DNA of 41,356 bases from Sporothrix humicola (lineage: Eukaryota; Ascomycota; Sordariomycetes; Ophiostomatales; Ophiostomataceae). Positions 31,822-39,795 of this stretch are shown piece by piece. A program made the translations under genes and the position numbers. Every line of letters begins with the position of its first letter. The stretch's first letter is position 1. The stretch spans positions 1 through 41,356 of the forward strand of contig WNYE01000156.1 in NCBI GenBank assembly GCA_021396245.1. The letters are read 5' to 3'. The notes under the pieces are model-generated. The model did not search any database, was not told the origin of the DNA, and saw only the letters and a program-made list of their open reading frames with translations.

Positions 31822-33093
31822 TCAAACAAAATGTCCCTCCTGGAAGAATCTGTCTCTCTGCAAGGCAATGAGCATAGACGTCTTGTGAGGGAGGTGGAAT
31901 CGCTTCTTCTTTTCCATGGGGATGAACCGCTCCTGGATGGCCAGTGTTGAGAGGCCAATCTGCGGCTCGCCAATCATCTGCTTGGTGCGCGAGTCACGCA
32001 AGAAAGCATAGTGCTTCATGGACAGGTTGGCAGCCTGGTAACGCTTGCCACCACGGAACTTCTCCTCGCCCACCAAGAAGTGTGTGTTCTGGTCGAATTC
32101 GCCCACGACAACATTGCAGTTGGATCCAATGAAGCAAGCCACGTTGTCCTCCATCACGTAGCCAATCTCCATGTAACCGGCAAGCTGGCCATCCCACTCG
32201 TAAACACACGACATTGTGTGCGGATCAGCGAGCTGCTGGGCCAAATACTTGCGGTGGTGCTCATCAGGGCCACGCTCACGCCAGCCAGCATTGACCCGGT
32301 CAGAGTTCTGCCAGCGCGCATACGACTGGAAGTGAACCGGGTCACTGGCATCAATGTGGTAAATGCGGAGTTGCTCGCCGAGCTCAGCAATGAACCGCGA
32401 GTAGATGAGAGCACCTGGTGGCGGCTTCGGCGGGCGGACTGGGTGGACAGTGCAAACGTTGCCGCCACGGGTAAATCCAAGCTGGCTCGGGAAGCTTCCA
32501 GCACCAGCAAACCCGGGGAGGAGAGTCGTCTCGGGGCGGCTGCGGACCCATGTCTGCGTGTTTGGCGAGCCGGCACCCTGCCAGAATGCCTCGCGGTGTA
32601 GCCAGAAGACGGCATCTGCCGGAACATCCGTCGTTGTCGAAGTAGAAGCAGAGTATGGCGAGATAATGCCGAGACCTGTAGAGCGTAGGTAAGACGCAAG
32701 GCGGGAGTTTTTGACGGTCACGGCATGCAGGTCCTTGTCGCGGACTTGCGGATGGAGCCAGAGACCGTAGACCGCCATCCAAAGGACACCAATGTCTTCC
32801 GTCTCCGGGTCGCCACTGATATTGGTTGCCGTGGGACCGGTTGTGCAGACATCGTAGCGGAAGAGGTCGTCGTACGCAGACACGTTGTCATTGACCATGG
32901 CAGGAGAGACACAGACCTGGCGTTCCAGCGCCGTCCAGCGAGCCAGAGTCGTGGTGCCCTGGCCGACGGCAAAGGTCGCCTTTGGCTCCATGCTCTCCGT
33001 GGAAATCCAGAACTCCCGCTTGTCATCAGGCAGGCGGAACCGGACGGTCTCGTTTGACGAGATGCCAATGTTGTCGTTGCCGATGCTGCCCAT
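31822..33093 (-). CDS. N5-hydroxyornithine acyltransferase (SidF/SidL family), 423 aa
   Basis: This GNAT-fold enzyme should transfer an acyl group from acyl-CoA to the N5-hydroxyl nitrogen of N5-hydroxyornithine, forming the hydroxamate used by the NRPS. It is one exon of 423 residues. The C-terminal half (about 215-423) carries the IucB/MbtK-like acyltransferase signature: VHPVRPPKPP, a WQNSDRVNAGW loop, ADPHTMSCVYEWDGQLAGYMEI, HFLVGEEKFRGGKRYQ, DSRTKQMIGEPQIG and a closing LPHKTSMLIALQRDRFF. The N-terminal half matches the usual poorly conserved extension. The C-terminus (EGHFV) is not a PTS1 signal and no PTS2 is obvious. This fits a cytosolic acetylase (SidL-like, for ferricrocin) better than peroxisomal SidF. 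Which acyl group it uses cannot be read from sequence. Its promoter holds several exact iron-GATA sites. Confidence 0.88.
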   Translation of the reverse strand: MGSIGNDNIGISSNETVRFRLPDDKREFWISTESMEPKATFAVGQGTTTLARWTALERQVCVSPAMVNDNVSAYDDLFRYDVCTTGPTATNISGDPETEDIGVLWMAVYGLWLHPQVRDKDLHAVTVKNSRLASYLRSTGLGIISPYSASTSTTTDVPADAVFWLHREAFWQGAGSPNTQTWVRSRPETTLLPGFAGAGSFPSQLGFTRGGNVCTVHPVRPPKPPPGALIYSRFIAELGEQLRIYHIDASDPVHFQSYARWQNSDRVNAGWRERGPDEHHRKYLAQQLADPHTMSCVYEWDGQLAGYMEIGYVMEDNVACFIGSNCNVVVGEFDQNTHFLVGEEKFRGGKRYQAANLSMKHYAFLRDSRTKQMIGEPQIGLSTLAIQERFIPMEKKKRFHLPHKTSMLIALQRDRFFQEGHFV

Positions 33094-33246
33094 GTTTAAC
33101 TTGTTTTTCTAGGGCCTCTTCTAGAGCTTGGTTTGGGGGCTGATTTCGTGCAATTTTAATTTCTTTTCGAGTTTCTTTTTCTGGAATATTTGGGGGCCGT
33201 TTGCCAAAAATGAACAAGAAAATTTGGTGCCAATTTCGGTTGGTTC

Positions 33247-33255
33247 TTATCAGAT
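33247..33255 (-). promoter_or_regulatory. Iron-GATA (SreA-type) site near acyltransferase
   Basis: TTATCAGAT followed by T reads AATCTGATAA on the minus strand, an exact consensus match. It lies about 155 bp upstream of the acyltransferase ATG. Confidence 0.7.
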
Positions 33256-33525
33256 TCTAGGCCCCTTTCACGCAACCATTGTCACGGGATTGAGTGCACA
33301 ACTCATGTGCAATTATATAAAACGTGTTCAGCGTGTCCAGCATCTCGAGCTCGAAGCGCTGGACAGTGTAGGCGTGTTCCGTGCCAAGCCGAGCTAAACA
33401 AGAAATAGGAAGTCGCCCCGCACCAGGTACCGAAACTAGACGTTTGTGGCGCGTCGATCCCTGACTAGATTAAAATTCGTAAAACTCTATTTCTGCGTCC
33501 GTAGCCGGAGCCAAATGCCAGCATC

Positions 33526-33555
33526 TTATCTGATTTATCTGATTAGATGAGATAA
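33526..33555 (-). promoter_or_regulatory. Tandem iron-GATA sites plus a third GATA word
   Basis: Two perfect adjacent copies of TTATCTGAT occupy 33526-33534 and 33535-33543, each reading AATCAGATAA on the minus strand. Twelve bases further on, ATGAGATAA (33547-33555) supplies a third GATAA in the opposite orientation. Fungal iron-GATA repressors carry two zinc fingers and favour such paired sites, so this is the best operator candidate in the window. Confidence 0.75.
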
Positions 33556-34379
33556 TTTTTCGTCTTACGACGATCCGCCAACAGAATTTTCTTGTCCCAC
33601 CACACAGTACAGCGTTTCGCGTTGACACACTATGTACATCTGACCGCCAAGCCATCACCACGCAGGAATACTCGTATTTTCTTCTCTGTTAGGCCCCTGT
33701 CCGTCCCCCCACGGCGCCCTCCTTTTTTGTTTGTACTTTCCTCTCTTCTTTTCCTTTTCCCGTTTCTTGAGGCCGTCTTGACACCCGCACCTCCCAACGT
33801 GGTTCTGCGCACGCCAGTCACACCAATCACACTTTTGTTTCTTCACACCACCACGCGCAACCGAGACATGCGTTGCAAAAACCGGACAAACATCTCCACT
33901 GCAATGTCCAACAACCGGTCGGTCTGTGCCTTCGTGTCCTTGTATTCCGCCGACTATGGCGTGGGTGGCGTGAATAGCGTGGTGGCGTCTCCTCCTCTCC
34001 CCCCTTTCTCTGTGTAAGTGCGGTGAAAAGGACGCTCTAACGGCCCGCGGGGGAAGCCACAAACGGGTGCGGCTCTTCGGCATGTCGACTACGGCGGCAC
34101 CTGGAAAAGAAATATGTGCTCGCACCCTGAAAACAGAACGAAATTAACTACAGAAGACGGGCAAGAATCAATAAAACTCTTCACTGCCGAATCCTGATGT
34201 AGGATCCAAGGTTGTCACATCTCATGTCGTAGGGAACTGTCATTGAATAGGAAAGGTCGAGGCCTTGGCACTGGAAAAACACGGAACTTGATTGCCTCTT
34301 TTCCTCTTTTGTTTTCCCTTTCCCCTTTTCTGCAGCTGTTCGCGGTGGTTCTTTTTTCTCTACTTGTTGGCTCTGTGAC

Positions 34380-34388
34380 TTATCTGAT
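34380..34388 (-). promoter_or_regulatory. Iron-GATA (SreA-type) site near MFS transporter
   Basis: TTATCTGAT followed by T reads AATCAGATAA on the minus strand. It lies about 370 bp upstream of the MFS start codon, inside the pyrimidine-rich region. Confidence 0.65.
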
Positions 34389-34755
34389 TTTTTTGCGTTT
34401 CTTTTTCTCGTCTTCTTCTGTGCTTTTTTTTTTCGCCTTCCGCGCTCTGTTTTCGTGTTGATCTCCGGACCTCGGGCATTCTCTAATTCATTTATTCGTC
34501 CCGTGTCGCTCTTTTCTCTTGCTGCTCTTTTTCTTTTCTCGTGTCGATGTACATCCCTTCTTCTTTTTCCCAGTTTCTTACTGCACCTCTGATCCTTTAC
34601 TCCTCTTCAGGGCTCACCCGCTTTCCCGTCATTCTGAGTCTTTGAGGCCTTTCGCCATTTTGCCAATTTATTTTTCATTTCCACCCCTCTGCCCAGAAAG
34701 AAAACGAAACCCGACCACCGCCCATCACCTGCACGTCTGCGGCTCTTTGTCAACC

Positions 34756-36666
34756 ATGGCTGCAACGCACCCCAATGATCAGCCTACGGGCGTGGAGCCC
34801 AAGGGCACGTTGCCCTCGGAACACTCAAACAGCCACGAGCTCTTTACCAGCTCGGACCAAAAGGAAGCGGATGAGACCGTCACTGAGGTCCATCGTGTCG
34901 GTGTCAGCCGCGTCGAGGCCTTCAACAAGGTGCTCTACCAGTCGGGCCGCAAGGGCAAGATCCTGCTCTGGCTTCTTGGTATCTCCGTCTTCCTGACCAT
35001 GTTTGTCTATGCCCTGGACCAAGGTATCACCAGCACCATCTTTAGCACCTTGGCTGCGTCGACCTTCGGCGTCCACAGTCAGATTGGTACTGTGAGCACG
35101 GCCAGCCAGATCATCCGGGCCATCAGCAAGCCCTTCATTGGCAAGCTGGCCGACATCACCTCCCGTCCTACCACCTACGTGATCATTCTCGTCTTCTATG
35201 TCATCGGCTTTGCCGTCGCTGCCAGTGCCTCAACCTTTGCCTCATACACCATCGGTGTCTGCTTCACCTCGGTGGGCAAGTCGGGTCTTGACCTTCTCGG
35301 CGACATTATCGTTGCTGATCTGACGCCCCTGGAATGGAGAGGCTTCTTCAGCGCGTGCCTGTCGCTGCCCTTCATCGTCACCGTCCCCGTCAATGGCTTC
35401 ATCTCCGGTGGCTTCTACGATAACTGGCGCTGGGGCCTGGGCATGTTTGCCATCATGGTCCCGGTGCTGCTGCTGCCGGCCATCATGACCTTGTACACTA
35501 TGCAGCGTCGCGGCAAGAAGGCCGGCATGGTCACCATGGCAGACTCTAAGGACGTCCGCATGGGCCGCAGCGAGGCTGGTGCCGGCAACATCCAGTACTG
35601 GGCCAGCCTGCTCTACCACGGCCTCATCGACATTGACATTGTCGGTTTGCTACTGCTCGGCTTTGCCTTCTCGCTGATTCTCCTACCCTTCACCCTTGCT
35701 GCCGATGCCACCCACGGCTGGAGAAACCCTAGCATGATTGCCATGATCGTGGTTGGCTTTGTGATCCTCTTCATCTTCATTGCCTACGAGAAGTTTGTTG
35801 CCCCCAAGCCCATTATGACCAAGAACATTCTCTACAACCGTGCATTTGTCGCCGGTGTCATCATCCACACCTTCAACCAGCTCGCCTCGTCGGTCCGCAA
35901 CACCTACTTCTCGTCGTACATTTGGATCATCAAGCAGTGGACGACCTACCAGTGGACCATCTTCCTTGGCATAACCACCATGGGTCTTTGTATTGTTGGT
36001 CCGTTTGTCGGCCTGGTCCACCGCAAGACGCATCGCTACAAGAGCGTCGCCGTCTTTGGAGCCATTGCCAAGATTCTCGGCTACGGTCTTTTGATCATGG
36101 CCAACGGCCAAATGACCCAGGACACCGCACGTCTCGTGGCTGCCCAGCTCATCTTCTGTCTGTCCTCGCTCAACGTTGTCGGTGCCCGTGTTGGTGTCCA
36201 GGCTTCTGTCCCCCACGACGACATTGCCTCGTTGATCTCCATCATCACTCTCTGGTCGACTCTCGGCTCCAGTATCGGCAGTGCCATTGCCTCTGCCATC
36301 TGGACCAACCAGATGCTGAACCAGATGCGTGTTGAGATGCCCGACATTGACGCCGCCACTCTCAAGAAGGTTTACGGCAGCATCAAGACCCTACACACCT
36401 ACGCCTTTGACGACCCCATCCGCCAGGGCTCCATCCGCGCCTATGCCATCGTCAACGGGCACATCACCACTGCTTCCATCTGCCTTGCCACTGTCACTCT
36501 CTTTGCTACTCTCTTCATGCCCAACTTCTACCTTGGCAAGCAGCAGAACGCTGTCGACAACAAAGGCTTGGACGGCTCCGACATTGCTGTTCCCGACAAC
36601 CACATTATCGAGGACGAGAAGCCCAAGTCTCTGTGGAAGAAGCTTGTTGCTCTCTACTACAAATAA
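34756..36666 (+). CDS. Siderophore-iron MFS transporter (Sit1/Mir family), 636 aa
   Basis: This proton-coupled importer family carries ferri-siderophores, usually across the plasma membrane. I start at ATG 34756 because of its strong context (CAACCATGGC) and because the 79 in-frame codons upstream are a Phe/Ser/Pro-rich translation of a pyrimidine-rich leader. The 636-residue protein has a polar N-terminus (about 1-70), then about 14 hydrophobic segments. Family motifs include YALDQGITSTIFSTLAASTF, KPFIGKLADITSRPTTY, GLDLLGDIIVADLTPLEWRG and PVNGFISGGFYDNWRWGLGM. There are no introns. A short polar tail ends at LYYK. It diverges from the acyltransferase and shares its iron-GATA-rich promoter, so derepression in low iron is likely. 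Substrate choice (ferrichrome type versus others) cannot be told from sequence. It is the last intact gene before the telomere. Confidence 0.92.
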   Translation: MAATHPNDQPTGVEPKGTLPSEHSNSHELFTSSDQKEADETVTEVHRVGVSRVEAFNKVLYQSGRKGKILLWLLGISVFLTMFVYALDQGITSTIFSTLAASTFGVHSQIGTVSTASQIIRAISKPFIGKLADITSRPTTYVIILVFYVIGFAVAASASTFASYTIGVCFTSVGKSGLDLLGDIIVADLTPLEWRGFFSACLSLPFIVTVPVNGFISGGFYDNWRWGLGMFAIMVPVLLLPAIMTLYTMQRRGKKAGMVTMADSKDVRMGRSEAGAGNIQYWASLLYHGLIDIDIVGLLLLGFAFSLILLPFTLAADATHGWRNPSMIAMIVVGFVILFIFIAYEKFVAPKPIMTKNILYNRAFVAGVIIHTFNQLASSVRNTYFSSYIWIIKQWTTYQWTIFLGITTMGLCIVGPFVGLVHRKTHRYKSVAVFGAIAKILGYGLLIMANGQMTQDTARLVAAQLIFCLSSLNVVGARVGVQASVPHDDIASLISIITLWSTLGSSIGSAIASAIWTNQMLNQMRVEMPDIDAATLKKVYGSIKTLHTYAFDDPIRQGSIRAYAIVNGHITTASICLATVTLFATLFMPNFYLGKQQNAVDNKGLDGSDIAVPDNHIIEDEKPKSLWKKLVALYYK

Positions 36667-37637
36667 GTGTGCCCGTCTTGAACCTGTCCAATGTCCGTCC
36701 GTAAAAAGGCTTTAGTTATGTAGATTATATAGTCTTGTCCCGCGAAGACTTACTTTATTAACCTGTATCATTTAACTAATACTTTTTAATAAAATTATAT
36801 TAAATTAATTATTCGCTCGTAATTATTTAAAACTTACGTTTTATTATATTACAAAATACGTAAAAAATTATAAACTTTAATAATACTTTTATTATATTTT
36901 TAAATTATTTAAATTTTATTATATAAATATTACAGATATCACTTAACTTATTTATAATAAAACTTTAAATTAAACTATAAAACTTTATATAATTAAATAA
37001 AGTTAAAGTTAGAAATATAACTTAATAATTATTCGAAATACTTTTTAACGAAAAAATACAACTAAAGTATTACGGATGTAACCTCTTATTCCGAATAACA
37101 CCCGACGTACTTACAATAAAAACTTAAGTCAAACCTCAAAACCTTAAAACCACAAAGCCCAAACCATACAAAAAGTACAAAGAAGTAACTAATACCAAAT
37201 TAATACAAAACACCTTACCCTTTTAAAGAATAAAAAAAAAGCTCTCGTCGACTAAATAACGCCCTAATACAATAAAAGTTACGTACCTAATATATTCGCC
37301 GTTATTTTTCAATATAATAATATTTGTTATATTTTTTAACTTACCTTTCTTCGCGAGGTACACTTACTTTCGAAATTATTACTTTTTACCGTTTATTTTA
37401 TTTTTTTATTTTTTACGTAATTTAAGTTATAAGATTTTTAATTGGAAGTTTTAATTTTAGTTAAGGAGGGTTAAAGAGTTTTATTTATAAAAAGGTAAAG
37501 TTTTTTAATTTAATTTAATATAAATAATACTCGATTTATTAAGTTAAGTTAAAAAGTTTTGTTTTATTATAAGTAAAACTTTTTAATTTTTTTTTATTAA
37601 AATTAAAACTTTTAATCGAAAGTTTTATAATTCACAC

Positions 37638-37750
37638 TATAAAACTAAGTTAAGGTTAAGAGATTAAGCCCTACTTTTTATTATATACTTATATTATAAA
37701 ATTAAGTTAAAGTTAAAAGACTAAGCCTCACTTTTTATTATATATAAAAA
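37638..37750. repeat. Two-copy tandem repeat, 57-bp unit
   Basis: Two adjacent copies begin with TATAAAA(C/T)TAAGTTAA and end near CTTTTTATTATAT. They differ almost only by C/T and G/A changes. Confidence 0.6.
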
Positions 37751-37850
37751 TCCGGAAAAATTCGTAAATTTAAATAGTAATTTTTTTATATTTTTAAATT
37801 CCCCGAATTTTATCGTATAATTTTTTAAAGTTTTGTTATAATGTAACTCC

Positions 37851-38036
37851 ACTTAATAAACTACGTTTATTAATTTTTATCTTATTATTAAAAACAACGC
37901 TCACTTTAACTCTACTTAATAAATTACTTTTATTAATTTTTATTTTATCGTTAAAAACGACGCTCGTTTTAACTTTATTTAATAAACTACTTTTATTAGT
38001 TTTTATTTTATCGTTAAAAACGACGTTCGTATATCG
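37851..38036. repeat. Three-copy tandem repeat, 63-bp unit
   Basis: Copies start at about 37851, 37914 and 37977, each beginning with a version of ACTTAATAAACTAC and containing TTAAAAACGACGCTC. The third is followed by a partial copy that leads into the 65-bp array. Confidence 0.75.
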
Positions 38037-38050
38037 TTAAAAACGATACT

Positions 38051-38555
38051 CGTTTACTTTTTATAACTTTTATTATACGTATTACGTTACTTAACTTTTA
38101 TTTACTTTAACGCTTCGTTTACTTTTTATAACCTTTATTATACGTATTACGTTATTTAACTTTTACCCGTTTTAACGCTTCGTTTACCTTTTATAACCTT
38201 TATTATACGTATTATATTACTTAACTTTTACTCGTTTTAACGCTTCGTTTACTTTTTATAACCTTTATTATACGTATTACGTCACTTAACTTTTACTCGT
38301 TTTAACGTTTCGTTTACTTTTTATAACTTTTATTATACGTATTACGTTACTTAACTTTTACCCGTTTTAACGCCTCGTTTACTTTTTATAACCTTTACTA
38401 CACGTATTACGTTACTTAACTTTTACTCGCTTTAACGCCTCGTTTACTTTCTATAACCTTTACTATACGTATTACGTCACTTAACTTTTACTCGTTTTAA
38501 CGTTTCGCCTTTAACTTTTACCCGTTTTAACGTCTCGTTTACTTTTATTATACAC
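38051..38555. repeat. Seven-copy 65-bp tandem array with truncated tail
   Basis: Copies begin with CGTTTACTTTTTATAAC or a variant at 38051, 38116, 38181, 38246, 38311, 38376 and 38441, exactly 65 bp apart. A shortened copy follows at 38506 and a partial copy at 38536. Each copy carries TATACGTATTACG. Differences between copies are nearly all C/T transitions. Confidence 0.9.
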
Positions 38556-39162
38556 AATAACATTACATACAATAACATTATATATAACATTATATATAAT
38601 ATCACACAATAACATTACACAATAACATTATACACAATAATTAATATATTCGATTAAGTTATATTTATATAATACCACTTAAATAAAACTTAAACGATAA
38701 AATCTTTACCGCCGTACACGTTAAAAACGTTATAAATTAAACCGTAAATATAAAAAAAAAAAAAAAAAAAAAAATTTTAAAAAAAATTTATTTTGTTTAA
38801 AAAAACTATTAAAAATTTAAAAAAAAAAATACGATAAAAAATATTAAAAAAAAATTAAAACGTAAAAAGTTAATTAGTTTAAACTTTTATCGTTTTAATT
38901 TATAACTAAACCGTTATTAAACAACGAGTTAAACGTTAACTTTACTCGTTTTAATCTTTATTTTTTTTTTTAAAATATTAACGAAGGATTTTCGTAATTT
39001 ACCCCTTTTACCCCACTCGACGGCACCGACTTAACGACTTAACTTTTTTCGAGTTTAACACCGAATTTTTTTACCTTTATCTTTATTTTCTTAAATATTC
39101 CGTTAATTATTTAAGTAACGAAATAATAAACTTTATATTAATAAACCGTTATTATTTTTATT

Positions 39163-39795
39163 ACTTTTATTACTTCGTTTACTTTTTTTATTATCTTTAT
39201 TATTTTATTTACCCCGTTTACCTTTATTATTTTATTTACTAATTTTATTACTTTTATTATTTTATTCACCTCGTTTACTTTTATTATTTTACTCATTAGT
39301 TTTATTACTTTTACCGTTTTACTTTTATTTTTTATAACCGTTAATGTACGTATTATATTATTTAACTTTAACGACTTTAAATTTAACGGCCTTTTATCGC
39401 CCTTTTCGGCCGCGTTATTTATAGTTATTAGTATACGTATTACGTTATATAATTTTAACGACTTTAAGTTTAACGGCCTTTTACTACTTATTTTATTTAC
39501 TTTTTTTATTATTTTTACCGTTTTACTTTTACTTTTTTTAATCGTTAATATACGTACCGCGTTACTTAACCTTAATAACTTTAAGTTTAATAACCCTTTA
39601 CCACTTACTTTATTTATTTTTTTTATTACTTTTACCGTTTCGTTTTTACTTTTTATAACCGTTAATATATATACCGTATCACTTAACTTTAATAATTTTA
39701 AGTTTAACGGTCTTTCACCGCCCTTTTCACTTACATTACTTATAACTATTAATATACGTACTACGTTACTTAATTTTAACGACCTTAAACTTAAC
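39163..39795. repeat. Degenerate minisatellite and higher-order repeat
   Basis: From about 39163 to 39330 short TTTATTACTTTTATTATTTTA-like units recur around CGTTTAC. From 39341, anchors of the form TTAATATACGTA recur at 39341, 39425, 39545, 39662 and 39749. Spacings are 84, 120, 117 and 87 bp, so two pairs sum to about 204 bp. Each anchor is followed by a version of TTAACTTTAACGACTTTAAG. Confidence 0.6.

Larger units (their letters stand above)
33094..34755. promoter_or_regulatory. Divergent promoter, acyltransferase / MFS siderophore transporter
   Basis: This 1.66 kb bidirectional promoter contains four exact RATCWGATAA matches (33247, 33526, 33535, 34380). It also has a CCAAT at 33230-33234, 12 nt from the first GATA site, and a strongly pyrimidine-rich tract over about 34290-34620 before the MFS start, typical of fungal core promoters and leaders. 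CCAAT plus GATA spacing recalls CBC/HapX targets, though the HapX half-site does not fit exactly. Open frames in 33592-34125 on both strands are not supported as genes. Confidence 0.7.

Noticed and set aside
33230..33255. CBC-HapX composite site (CCAAT plus spaced GAT)
   Set aside because: A CCAAT lies 12 nt before TTATCAGAT, but the bases at the expected HapX position do not match the known half-site, so I list only the GATA site.
33592..34017. 141-aa plus-strand open frame in the divergent promoter
   Set aside because: Composition follows the pyrimidine-rich sequence, and it overlaps a minus-strand frame of equal quality. No protein-like motifs.
34519..34755. In-frame 79-residue N-terminal extension of the MFS transporter
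   Set aside because: It is Phe/Ser/Pro-rich translation of a CT-rich leader, whereas ATG 34756 has an excellent context and starts a typical polar Sit/Mir N-terminus.
38051..38555. CRISPR array
   Set aside because: The 65-bp units are contiguous with no unique spacers, in a eukaryotic subtelomere.
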